Shown: positions 9,151 to 17,560 of the stretch, in pieces | How positions within the stretch are numbered: the stretch's first letter is position 1 | Layout: the number at the start of each line of letters is the position of its first letter | Assembly (NCBI GenBank): GCA_008704415.1 | Contig: VXIS01000509.1 | Coordinates: forward strand, 1-23,415 | Direction of reading: 5' to 3' | DNA length: 23,415 bases | Origin: Sphaerosporella brunnea | Taxonomy: Eukaryota > Ascomycota > Pezizomycetes > Pezizales > Pyronemataceae | Notes under the pieces: generated by a model | What the model was told of the DNA's origin: nothing | Databases searched by the model: none | Seen by the model: only the letters and a program-made list of their open reading frames with translations | Made by a program: the position numbers and the translations under genes

Positions 9151-9363
9151 CACACCCTCTTTGCGAGTAGGGTGAAACGTGACGCGGCACACCGCGGTCA
9201 CGTGTGGATCCGAAAGAAGCAACAAATACACCCCCTTTTCCTGAATAGGATCCGATTCCTCAACAGCCTCCTTAAACCTTGTAACTGTAGAAAAACCTTG
9301 TGGAGAAAACTACGGACATAGGAGGAAGGGTGCTGTCACTCCGTCGAGCTCATTCCACTTGAT
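9151..9363 (-). other. Copia C 3' non-coding region and polypurine tract
   Basis: Between the RNase H stop (about 9364) and the 3' LTR. The minus strand next to the LTR reads GCAAAGAGGGTGTG, a plausible polypurine tract. A second purine run (AGGAAAAGGGGG, about 9231-9242) could be a central or upstream tract. CACGTG occurs near 9199. No coding evidence. Confidence 0.55.
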
Positions 9364-11674
9364 CTATCTTCCAAAGCCCACACATCTTAGAGAGCTCTTG
9401 TCACGGGTATGGTCACGTGACATGTACTCTAAGTAGTCAGCTAGGGGAATAGAATAGAGTCTGCATAGTGATCGCCTCGAGGGCACGTGATAGCCGGGTG
9501 GCTCCGGATCATAGTAGCTAGCTTGAGTGACGCTATGGAAGAACTCGGAGATCGGGTGCCTCAGGTAGGACGCTACCTGGGAAGCGCATCCGGTTTGGAG
9601 ATGACAATAGTATAGGCTATTGTTAGAGCTCTTCCGAGATATCTTCGTTGACCTGCCTGTTCCAGGCACTAGCCTGACGATCGGAGGGGTCAGGAGTGAT
9701 CAACCGGAAGGCGCAGAGCCGAAAAAGGGAAGAATCACTCGGCCTAGAACCTCCATAGGAAGTGTGGTTGTTGCGAAAGGAATGGGACGCAGAAGATCGG
9801 GAGATGGAGCCAATAGGGCTGAGCATCTTCCTGCAACACGAGAATACAACGCTTACGGAGCGGGGTATCCGGGTGCGACCCATGTCTATGACTCATGATT
9901 TGGAATCAAAGAGTGAGTCATAGGAAGGTGGGGCGATCTCTGTGCGCGCCTTGACGCCCGCAGTCGTAGAGACTGTCGGAAAGCCAGCAAGGAGTAAAGG
10001 CTGAGAATTACTCAGGGAGACGGTAGTCTCTGGAGCGGCGTTCTACTATAAGTAGGATTGCTTCCGCCGAGAGAACCCCTTTATCTTCAGCAACAAGAAC
10101 CATTAGTGTCCACCCGACAAGATAGCCCTTAAAATTCTATTGTTTAGGATTTTGCCTTGCTTTTCCCCAAGGTCACGAGTTCAATTCCACAACACTCTGG
10201 TAGACAGAGCCTCGTTACAGCTCTTGGTGCCTGGGGAAGGCAATGCCTTCATCATGAAATCTGCCACATTCTTGGCTGATTCGACGTAGTCGGACTTTAC
10301 GTTCCCTTTCTCCTGCTCATCGTGTGAATGATGGAATTTGACCTTGATATGCTTGGTCTTTCCTTTCACGACGCCGGAGTTGATCAGTTTGAGAGCTCCC
10401 TGGTTGTCGCAGAAGATCGGAATCGCTCCCCGGCTTTCTTGAATCTCTTCGAGTAGTCGTCCAAACCATAGCGCTTCTCTGGTTGCATTCGAACAGGCGA
10501 TATACTCGGCTTCCAGAGTTGATAAGGCTACTACTGTCTGACTCTTAGCTAGCCAACTGATAGAGGCATTACCTGTCATGAAGACGAAGCCTCCGACTGA
10601 TTTTCTCGTTTTCAAGTTACCAGCCCAGTCAGAGTCTGTGTACCCAGTTAGATCGTGATCGCCGTCATATCCCGTTAGATCATGATTGCCGTTAGACGGG
10701 AAGAAGAGTCCATGATTCCTTGTATGCTTTAGGTATCGGAGTGCCCTTTTTGCTGCCGTGAGGTGCATTTGAAGAGGTTTCGCGTTATACTCGCTCAACA
10801 CAGCGACGCAGAAGCTTATGTCAGGGCGCGTACCCAGCGCCGCATACATAAGCGATCCGACCATCAAATGGTAGATCTTGACGTTGTCGACTATCTTATC
10901 TTCGCATTCTGAGTTGTTTAGATCCACATTGCTGTCCATCGGAGTGAGTGCGTCTCGGGCATTGTGTAGGTTGAACCTTCTCAAGATACTCAGTATATAG
11001 CTATACAGACACAGAGAGATCCCTGCAGCGTCGCGCTGGATCTCCAGTCCTAGAAATCGTTTGGGTTCTCCAAGATTTGTCATCCTGTATTTCCGACTCA
11101 GTTCTTCTTTTATTCTGTCACCACCCTTTTCTTTGGTATGAGCAATTAGCAGATCATCTACATATAGTAGAATGAGGGCTTCGTCCATCAGATATAGGTT
11201 TGGATCGGCAGTTGACTGGCTAAGGCCGCGTGATAGTAGAAAACTGTTAATGTTTTCATACCAGAGGCGTGGAGCTTGTTTCAGACCGTATAGAGCTTTT
11301 CGAAGCTGTAGGACTGTTTCTTTCAAGGATGGGTTGACAATATCCATTCCCTTTGGTAGCTGCATGAAGACATTGTCTCTGTCAATCTTGGGGTTGGGAA
11401 AGGCTGATTTGACGTCCATGTGGTCAAGCTTCCAGCTATTACAAGCTGATAGTGCCAGTAGGAGTCCAAGAGTGGCCAGCTTTGAAACGGGAGCATAAGT
11501 CTCGTCGAAGTCGATTCCTTCGGCTTGCTCATATCCTTTGATTACTAGACGAGCCTTAAACTTTGTTGAGTGGTTTAGGCCTATCTTGGTTCGAAACACC
11601 CATTTGCTGCCGATGGGTTTTCCGACGTTGGAGCTCTCACCGTCAACCTCTTCGAACGTGTCGTTTTCTGTCAA
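9364..11674 (-). pseudogene. Copia C reverse transcriptase and RNase H, interrupted by solo LTR
   Basis: Long open frame from 11674 (a TTG directly after an in-frame TGA at 11675-11677; the true protein continued upstream). RT: SKWVFRTKIGLN, KARLVIKGYEQ, FDETYAPVSKLATLGLLLA, MDVKSAFPNPKI, LYGLKQAPRLWYENI and the catalytic LLYVDDLLIA, then GEPKRFLGLEI and YAALGTRPDI. RNase H: YTDSDWAGNLKTRKSVGG, STLEAEYIAC, IFCDNQGALKL and HIKVKFHHSHDE. At 10219 the frame enters the 821-bp solo LTR and picks up 11 foreign residues; with that insertion ignored, the original end resumes at 9398 and stops near 9364 after a few residues. All catalytic Asp/Glu residues of RT and RNase H appear present. A small in-frame duplication of DHDLTGY (about 10640-10690) precedes the RNase H Asp. 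Confidence 0.9.
9399..10219 (-). repeat. 821-bp solo LTR (family X821), copy 2, inverted
   Basis: Reverse-complement copy of 1015-1835, identical in length, with TGTCACGGGT and CCTCGTTACA at its plus-strand ends. A perfect TSD GCTCT flanks it (9394-9398 and 10220-10224), showing independent insertion rather than duplication with flanks. It carries the same paired TGACTCA/TGAGTCA hairpin (9886-9923) and the same TATACT-loop hairpin. An 86-codon frame (9623-9883 here, 1351-1611 in copy 1) is open in both copies with only about four residue changes; no domain is recognised in it. Near its right end ACGAGTTCAATTCC resembles a pol III B box. Confidence 0.9.
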
Positions 11675-12511
11675 TCAGTTGCACTCTTCTCGCATGGCCT
11701 GTTTCCACTGTTCTTTGTAAGGACTGGCCATGGCCTGTTCATAGGTTATCAGATCCGAATCATGATTGAGCAAGGGAAGCGATAGCGCATCACCCCCTCG
11801 ATTCGCTTGCTCATCACCCCCTCGATTTGCTTGCTCTATAATGAGAGCATTTACTTCTCGGCGAACGACTCGAGCTTCTACTTCATTTTCAGCGTCGTCA
11901 TCATCATATGAAGGGAAGTCAACACGGTCATGCTCTTCTTCAGGATTCTTTTCATATCCGTTTTGGTTTTCATCAAAGACTAAGTTATAGCATTCAACGG
12001 CTGAGCCGTGAAGACCTCTGCTGAAGTCCCAGATTCGCCAGCTTTTGTTGTATCATGTACGTAACTAAGTAGCATGCAGGGCACCGATCCAGGTGTGAAT
12101 TTCGCACTTCTCTTCTCTTTTAGGATGTGTTTATACGTACGACATCCGAAACGACGAAGGTGATCAAGTTTTGGCTTCTTGTCATGTAAACGCTCGTACG
12201 GCGACTTGTTTTCACAAGCTGCTGTCGGCGAACGGCTGTGCAGATAGACTGCCGTTCTAAGGGCTTCGGCCCAGAATCTCATCGGCACGTCTGCATCAAG
12301 CATCATGCAGCGGCTTTTCGTATTGATTGTGCGAATCATCCTTTCAGCTACACTATTCTTGTGCTGAGTATATGGTGGAGACGGCTCATATTGTACGCCA
12401 CATTCTGTTAGGACTTGCTGTAACCCAGCGTTGTTGTATTCACCAGTACCGTTGTCACAACAAAAAACGCTTGATCTTATGACCTTTGGCTTCTGCCGAT
12501 GCCTTGAAGAC
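11675..12511 (-). pseudogene. Copia C integrase core and linker to RT
   Basis: Continues 12512-13348 after a frame change in a T-run near 12465. CDNGTGEYNN carries the second catalytic Asp; QHKNSVAERMIRTIN the catalytic Glu. Then come AVYLHSRSPTAA, SPYERLHDKKPKLDHL and FGCRTYKHI, the usual copia integrase C-terminal motifs. A second break near 12010-11980 is followed by an acidic linker with a perfect in-frame duplication of EQANRGGD (24-bp tandem units at 11789-11812 and 11813-11836, one base different). It then runs into the RT start (YEQAMASPYKEQW), closed by a TGA at 11675. Confidence 0.82.
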
Positions 12512-13348
12512 TTAGAACTTTGCGCTGATATCTGGGGCTGATTTCGTTACGAGAAATTGCACCTCTGTGTAGCGAGAGAAATCATCGACGTAGATGATAT
12601 AGAATTTTCCGCCGCGGACGCTTGTCTTTAAGAGCCCACAGAGATCCGAGCGAATGAATTCGTATGGCTTCATTGCTCTAGTCTGCTTCGATCGCTCGAA
12701 TCTCTGAATTTGCTTTCCGAAAATACAGACTTCGCACTGCTTGTGTTTGAAACCTCGCACTGAGCCAAGGAGTTCTCTTAGAGATACGTGATTTGGATGG
12801 GCCAGACGTCTGTGCCACATCTCTGCAGTCGAGGATTTCGACGTTGAGCTGTTTAGTAATGGTTCATGCTTGTCCTTTTCAGATGGCCTGATGACGTGCT
12901 TGCGCTTGTGTTTTTCGAGTTCTTGCGGGTTTGTGATTTTTCCGGATCTTGTAGTGACGAGTGCGACTTGATTCGCGTTGATCCGATAGATCCCCTTTTT
13001 CTCAAAGGCTATGAAGAGAGGCCTGTGAGTCTGATCGGTGACCGTGGCCTTTCTTTCGAAGAAGATGCACTTGCATCCATCTTTATCCAATTGAGATACT
13101 GACACTAGGGACAGCCTGAATTCGGGCACATATAGTGCATGCAGTGGTATTTCGTTGAAATAATCGGTTCCGGCACGATTCGATGATATTTCAGAATCGT
13201 CGCCGAGTTTGATGGTGTAATTGACAGTTGTCAGAGAAGACGGTATGAAATGAGTAATATCGTGGCACATATGAATCGATGCCCCAGAGTCAATGATCCA
13301 GGTAGTAGACTGTTTGGTAGAGACTGTTGTGAGATCGTTGGTAGACAA
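12512..13348 (-). pseudogene. Copia C protease and integrase N-terminal region
   Basis: Open 278 codons. Protease active site TTWIIDSGASIHM (DSGA), then LHALYVPEFRLSLVSVSQLD closing the domain. The GAG-pre-integrase/zinc-finger region is EMWHRRLAHPNHVSLRELL with the His pair and KQCEVCIFGKQ with the Cys pair. The integrase core begins YEFIRSDLCGLL (first catalytic Asp) and KFYIIYVDDFSRYT. The frame is the same as gag (13427-14395), separated only by 26 codons containing TAA and TGA. The first ATG of this frame is not required if it is made as a gag fusion. It breaks at 12512. Confidence 0.88.
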
Positions 13349-13352
13349 TACA

Positions 13353-13429
13353 GCCTCCGCCCTTAAGGATGTTGCCGCGGGGAACGCGGAGGCGCTTAAC
13401 GGTCAATAGGCTTTGGAGTCCGATTCTTA
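13353..13429 (-). promoter_or_regulatory. Gag-pol junction: two in-frame stops and downstream hairpin (readthrough candidate)
   Basis: On the minus strand gag ends with TAA (13429-13427); eight codons on is TGA (13405-13403), and pol is open in the same frame after it. Nine bases after TGA begins an 8-bp GC-rich stem (GCCTCCGC 13393-13386 with GCGGAGGC 13360-13353, 25-nt loop). A stop, a short spacer and a hairpin or pseudoknot is the arrangement used for readthrough in MuLV and proposed for Candida Tca2. The extra TAA weakens the case; it could be a later mutation. Confidence 0.4.
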
Positions 13430-14395
13430 GGATGAGTCCTTGTGCTCATCCTTTTTAGAGCGAGGCTTGTTGCGCTTCAATCGCATCTCACGCCCCTTTT
13501 CACGGCGTCGACAGTTGGTATATGTATGACCTTCGTCACAGCAGTACCAGCATACTATCTTTGAGCCGGCTTTATCTTCATCCGTATCATCCCGATGGCG
13601 TTTTCCATTCTTGCTTGAGCTCTGCCCAGCATCTTTACTCTGTCCAGCATCTTTTCGGTTTGCAGATCTTCTGGTTCGGCAGTTGAAAGTGTTGTGGGTC
13701 GGTTTCTTGCAGTGATCACACCAGCGCTTCTTCGACGTTGCCCTGGTGGACAGGGCTTCAGTGGCAGCGTCGGTGGGAGTTTTCAAGGCTCGATGGCGCT
13801 CATCCTCAATCAGTGCTCTGCAGATCGACACAATCGTAGCTTTGGTAGAATGCTGCAGAGTGTTGACAGTCATCGCGAAGACCGGGGGAAGGGTGTTAAA
13901 GATGTGGGTTTTGAATAGAGTGTCGCTAATAGCTTCGTCGGACCCGGCGACTGCTTGTCGTATATCTTCTAACTCCGAGAAGTATTCTGTGATGGGAGCA
14001 CCTGGCTTAGGGCGCATCATGGTAAACTTCGAGTAGAGCTGTTGTCTGCCGAGCGCAGTATTTGCGGTGTCGAGATTTGACCGTAGTTTCGTCCACATTG
14101 CTTCCAGATCGTCAGTGTCGTTGATTATCGCCTTGATCATCTGACTGCAGCCGTTATATATGCATGCTGCACCGTCTGCTCGTCGAGCATGATAGTCTCT
14201 GTAGACTTGTTTGGCAGTTGCAGACGCATTTGCGGGAGGCCGATCGGGGTCCTCCTCTTCTGCGATGACAATATCCCAAGATATGGAGGCGCGGAGAATA
14301 TGGCCCATACTCTTGGACCATTGATTGTAGTTGTCGGAGGTCAGAAGCTTGAAGGTTCCCTTCGGATAATTAAACATCTGCTTCGAAGTCGACAT
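13427..14395 (-). CDS. Copia C Gag with two zinc knuckles
   Basis: ATG at 14395 (MSTSKQMFNYPKGTF), 322 codons, ends TAA. The N-terminal part has the LLTSDNYNQWSKSMGHIL segment typical of copia gag (DUF4219-like), followed by a UBN2-type capsid region (LYSKFTMMRPKPGAPITEYF). It has two CCHC zinc knuckles: CDHCKKPTHNTFNC and CWYCCDEGHTYTNC (both CX2CX4HX4C). It ends in a very basic tail (RLKRNKPRSKKDEHK). Packages element RNA in cytoplasmic particles. Appears intact. The fragments F at 18202-18785 and 22071-22320 are remains of a related gag. Confidence 0.92.
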   Translation of the reverse strand: MSTSKQMFNYPKGTFKLLTSDNYNQWSKSMGHILRASISWDIVIAEEEDPDRPPANASATAKQVYRDYHARRADGAACIYNGCSQMIKAIINDTDDLEAMWTKLRSNLDTANTALGRQQLYSKFTMMRPKPGAPITEYFSELEDIRQAVAGSDEAISDTLFKTHIFNTLPPVFAMTVNTLQHSTKATIVSICRALIEDERHRALKTPTDAATEALSTRATSKKRWCDHCKKPTHNTFNCRTRRSANRKDAGQSKDAGQSSSKNGKRHRDDTDEDKAGSKIVCWYCCDEGHTYTNCRRREKGREMRLKRNKPRSKKDEHKDSS

Positions 14396-14435
14396 GGCTT
14401 GCTTCGATTTGCTGGTTGTTTGTAATGAGAAAGAC

Positions 14436-14832
14436 TGTAACGGAGAGGGTCGGGGACAGACTGGAGGGGCTCAAGATACTCGCGTACAGAGGGTTATCGG
14501 ACAGGTTCAAGAACGAGAGCAGGGACGAGATCCGGAGGCAGGATGAGAGGCACGACGCCCACGGTCAGGGTTCAGATTGGAACGAAGGTACTCAGATTGA
14601 CATACGAAGGTTCAGTAAAGAGAAAAGGAAAACAAACAACAAAGCGGAGGCGAAGGCCCCTTATAGCGATCACGTGACTGCGGTGCGCCGCGCCATGTGG
14701 TAGCCGAACATAACCTCGGCTCGGAGCCACCCCACCGAGTCTCCCTACAGAGCCTCATCACGACACCACAAACAACCCCCCCCCACTTCCGAACCTCACC
14801 ACGTGACAACCATCCAAACTCGCGCCGTGACA
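14436..14832 (+). repeat. 397-bp gypsy-type solo LTR in the copia C leader
   Basis: TGTAACGGAG...GCGCCGTGACA, flanked by a perfect TSD AAGAC (14431-14435 and 14833-14837). It aligns with the split 5' LTR of gypsy B at both ends and in the middle (e.g. ACATACGAAGGTTCAGTA near 14602 and 15224), but is longer (397 against about 314 bp), so it belongs to a related subfamily. It contains CACGTG near 14671 and 14801 and an 8-C run near 14777. It sits between the PBS and gag ATG of copia C. Orientation taken from its TGTAAC start; B's LTR aligns with the same plus-strand reading. Confidence 0.88.
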
Positions 14833-14892
14833 AAGACTGAGAGTCGCACGGTTTCGCAGCGATGTTGACGTGGTTTTTATCGAAATGCGGGA

Positions 14893-14904
14893 GGGCTCAT
14901 AACC
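14893..14904 (-). other. Copia C primer-binding site (half-tRNA initiator Met)
   Basis: GGGCTCATAACC on the plus strand, directly adjacent to the LTR's TG at 14905; identical to the PBS of copia A. It matches the anticodon stem-loop of initiator tRNA-Met, implying priming by a cleaved half-tRNA as in Drosophila copia and Ty5. Confidence 0.88.
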
Positions 14905-15153
14905 TGTTGATATTGTGCGTTTGAAGCGTGTTGCAGACGTCTGTTTGGGGCTAGCTTGAGAGAGAGAGCGATGGAGATGCGGAGAATTCTGCTTGATTGA
15001 ACTAAAAAACTAAACTAGCTAGCAGAGCCGCCGGCTGGCTTATCGCAGCTTTGCCGGCTGTCAATCTGTATTTTAGCGGCATTAACCTTTCATCGCCACT
15101 TCTGACTGAGCCACCAACGAGCAAAGCAAAACAAGAAAACACGATTTTCAACA
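14905..15153 (-). repeat. Copia C 5' LTR (249 bp)
   Basis: TGTTGATATT...TTTTCAACA, same length as 8902-9150. It abuts the PBS on its left and TSD AAAAC on its right. At 249 bp it is short for the group, similar in size to Ty5-like LTRs. Confidence 0.9.
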
Positions 15154-15158
15154 AAAAC

Positions 15159-15380
15159 AAGGTTACGAGAGGCACGAAACACGGCATCCAAGACTTAGAT
15201 CTGAACCGGAGTACTTGGATTTACATACGAAGGTTCAGTAGAGAGAAAAGCAAACAAAGCCAACACCAAAGCGCACATCCCTCCATACGATCCACCCGAT
15301 CATGGCGCCCTGGGCCACGTGGTACCCAAACATACGCTCGGCAGAGACGCCACACCCCAAGCCAACCTTGCGCCGTGACA
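15159..15380 (-). repeat. Gypsy B 5' LTR, outer piece
   Basis: Resumes the LTR cut at 8901 by copia C; GAGAGGCACGA, ACATACGAAGGTTCAGTA and GCGCCGTGACA align with the solo LTR 14436-14832. It ends GTGACA at 15380. The two pieces add to about 314 bp, with deletions relative to the 397-bp copy. GTGAA (15381-15385) would be the outer TSD, to be matched beyond the left edge of the window. Confidence 0.78.
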
Positions 15381-15900
15381 GTGAAGCCACCAAGTCGATG
15401 GCCCAGATAGAGTGACGGTTGGGTGGTATTCTCATCGGGATAAACACCTCTAACTTGAACAAAGTGCAGATAAAGCCAGAAGCACTGTCCTGTCAAAAGG
15501 CAGCTGATTTGGCGTTTTCCAAGCTTGGTTCCTTTTTAAGGTGGTTCTTCCTAAGTCTCTCTTGAGCAGCATTCACTCTCTGCTTGACTCGACATTTTGG
15601 CACTGGATGACCACGTGGAGTGTATTAGTAGCCGCAGGAATCACATTGCTGAGCATAAATTACACGTGAAAAGCTTATTACTATCACTTTGAGAAAGCGG
15701 TCTGAAGCTTAATAGAAAGAAGTGCGAGTATGGCAGGGGAGAGGTCTTCTTTTTGGAGTTTGGAGTGAATTGGGATAAAAACGTAGCCACAGTATGCAAT
15801 TGGCCGACAAGCAACACAGCCTGCCAACTGACGTCTTTGTTGGGATTAACAGGATATTTTGGACGGTTTGTGGATAAGTCTACGCATTGTACGATGGCAG
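15381..15900 (+). pseudogene. Gypsy E reverse transcriptase, C-terminal part
   Basis: Plus-strand frames, broken by stops and shifts: DLAFSKLGSF followed by RWFFLSLS and AAFT matches the palm segment K.AF....G.FEW.V.PFGL..AP..F. Near 15590-15630 LALDDHVECISS stands where Y.DDILI is expected, so the catalytic motif has lost its Tyr but keeps both Asp. Then HIAEHKLHVKSLL, LKLNRKKCEYGRGEVFFLEF and NWPTS...LTSLLGLTGYFGRFV, the usual connection subdomain. The element appears truncated at 15381 by insertion of gypsy B; its gag and protease would lie beyond the window's left edge. Confidence 0.8.
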
Positions 15901-16642
15901 TGTACAAGTTGACAAAAATTGATGACGAGGGTAGCTGGCAGTGGCAGGCCGTTCATCAAAGACAGTTTACACACACACAAATGGCTCTTACAACCTCAGC
16001 TGTGTTGGCAACCATAGACCCAAATGCAGACTTTATTTTGCAAACCGAGGCATGGGACCGCGTCAGACGATTGCAGGTTCAGGTGAAACAGAGGGACAAC
16101 CACTGGGATACTTTTCAAGCAAAATACATGCCGTGGAGACGAGATATCCAATGTATGATTGAGAACTACTGGCGAGACACAACAATCTGGAATATTGGGC
16201 ACTCTATATACATGCTGGTAGGCCTGGAACGATTTGCCCAGATCATTCTTCCTTGCAACATACACTTTGTCAGCGCACGCCAAACAAACGGCTGTGGGGT
16301 TACCTTTCTAAGTTACATGAACACTCCTATACAATCAAGTACTATCTGGGTGCAGCCAACGTTGTTGCGGATGCACTGAGTCTGTGCGATCATCTTGACC
16401 GCAAGACGCCCACCTACACTTCAGCTCCAAGTGCAATGGTGCCAGCACTTCAAGTTCATTGGGAACGGATAGGGATCAAGATTGAGGGCAGTGCTGAATT
16501 GCTGCGCAATATCCGGACAGGGTTGAAACAGGACGAAGAGTTCCCAGCTTTCGTCAGTCACCTCGAGATGTGGGCGGCCAACGGTTCTGCAAGGTACAAG
16601 ACAACCAATTTCCGTCAAAAGCTGCTGGGCAGAAGACGCTGA
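15901..16642 (+). pseudogene. Gypsy E RNase H
   Basis: Follows RT: MALTTSAVLATIDPNADFIL then QTEAWD, where the first catalytic Asp of the usual TDAS is Glu. After a frame change, YPMYDWELLA (usually YP.YDKELLA) and SSLQHTLCQRTPNKR (D[HS]KSL), then HSYTIKYYLGAANVVADALS, the very conserved end of gypsy RNase H (I.Y..G..N.VADALSR). It then enters the linker to integrase. Several frameshifts; not functional. Confidence 0.8.
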
Positions 16643-17560
16643 ATCATGGCGCGGGCAAGGCGGTTTGAGTGGCACGACAACCTCCTATACCATAAGCAAG
16701 CAGAAGACGACTTTCGGCTGTGCATCCCAGAAACCGTGCAGGACGGAGTTTTGTGTCACTTACATGATAGGGAGTTGGGTGGCGGACACTTGGGTGCAGC
16801 CCAGCTGACGTAGGCAATTTTGCAGAGATTTTACCGCAGTTGTTTTCACAAAGCCGCAAGGGGATGGGTATAAACTTGTGAGATTTGTCACCGGATCAGG
16901 CCTAGTAATAGACAGCCCTATGGATTGACCATGCCGTTATCATTTCCTGGAGACTGTCGAAAACACTGAAAAATCGACTTTTTGACCAAGATGCGCGCCT
17001 CGGACAAGGGCAATGATACGTTGCTCAATTTTGGACTCTTTGACCAAACGTGTGCGGTAAATCGCCACAAAGGAAGAAGGGTTAACAGCAGAGGTATATG
17101 CGGATTTGTTTGTTGAGCATTATGTACGCAAGTGTGGCCTACCATCAGCGATTGTGTCAGACCGCAATTCACGCTCCGTCAGCACAATTTGGAAGGGTCT
17201 GTTTAAGCGATTGTGCATCAAGCCAACAATCAGAACCGCTTTTCACCCACAGCAAAATGAACTTGCACAAAGCCCAACGGGGTTGTTGAGCCGTTCATAA
17301 AGGCATATGTTGCGTGCGATACAAATGAATTGCACCGCCACCTTCCCACGGCTGAGTTTACCAATAATGTGTCTTGAGACAAGTCATTGAAGGTAGCGCC
17401 GTTTGTCGCTGACATCGGCCGCATAGCAAATATCCCTCTGGACCTACAGCTACCTACCCGGCGCTGGTCAGTGTATTCGCCATCTGGGGACTCCGTTAGT
17501 CATCTTGCCACGGTATTGCGTAAGTCAAAGTACTACTTGCAGGACGCGTAGGTGGAGATG
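16643..17560 (+). pseudogene. Gypsy E integrase
   Basis: HDNLLYHKQ ... LCHLHDRELGGGHLGAAQLT is the H2C2 zinc-finger segment (usually LH.....GHLG..KT); the Cys pair is not clear. The core is fragmentary at first (stops near 16922 and 16981, both TGA where CGA would be expected). It then becomes legible: TAEVYADLFVEHYVRKCGLP, AIVSDRNSR with the second catalytic Asp, and TAFHPQQNELAQ, where the Gln/Thr-Glu-Arg region with the catalytic Glu is shortened. Enough remains to assign a gypsy integrase, but it is inactive. Confidence 0.8.

Larger units (their letters stand above)
8902..15153 (-). mobile_element. Ty1/copia element C, full-length with TSD and two nested LTRs
   Basis: Bounded by two 249-bp LTRs (8902-9150, 14905-15153) that start TGTTGA and end TCAACA, with perfect TSD AAAAC (8897-8901, 15154-15158). 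It spans 6252 bp; removing the two nested solo LTRs and their duplications leaves about 5.0 kb. Minus-strand order: PBS, gag, protease, integrase, RT, RNase H. The LTRs are clearly more diverged than those of copia A, so C is older. A family distinct from A: different LTR, different gag, but the same PBS. It landed in the 5' LTR of gypsy B. Confidence 0.94.
1..15380 (-). mobile_element. Ty3/gypsy element B (host of the nested insertions)
   Basis: Minus-strand gypsy element whose parts can be followed through four insertions: 5' LTR (15380-15159 and 8901-8810), leader, gag (8748-8001, then 2229-1836), gag-protease linker, aspartic protease and the start of reverse transcriptase, leaving the window at base 1. 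Gag continues in the same reading frame across the copia A insertion when one copy of the GTCGT duplication is removed, and the zinc-knuckle region continues across the 821-bp solo LTR. The 3' LTR must lie outside the window. Several in-frame stops and shifts make it inactive. The outer flank at 15381 falls inside the RT of another gypsy relic (E), so B most likely landed in E. Confidence 0.8.

Noticed and set aside
9230..9243. Right edge of copia C 3' LTR placed at 9230 next to the CCCCCTTTT tract
   Set aside because: Comparison with the 5' LTR and the AAAAC duplication sets the LTR at 8902-9150; the tract is kept only as a second purine run.
10130..10219. tRNA gene at the end of the 821-bp LTR (AGTTCAATTCC B-box-like)
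   Set aside because: The sequence does not fold into a cloverleaf by inspection; acceptor and anticodon arms are missing.
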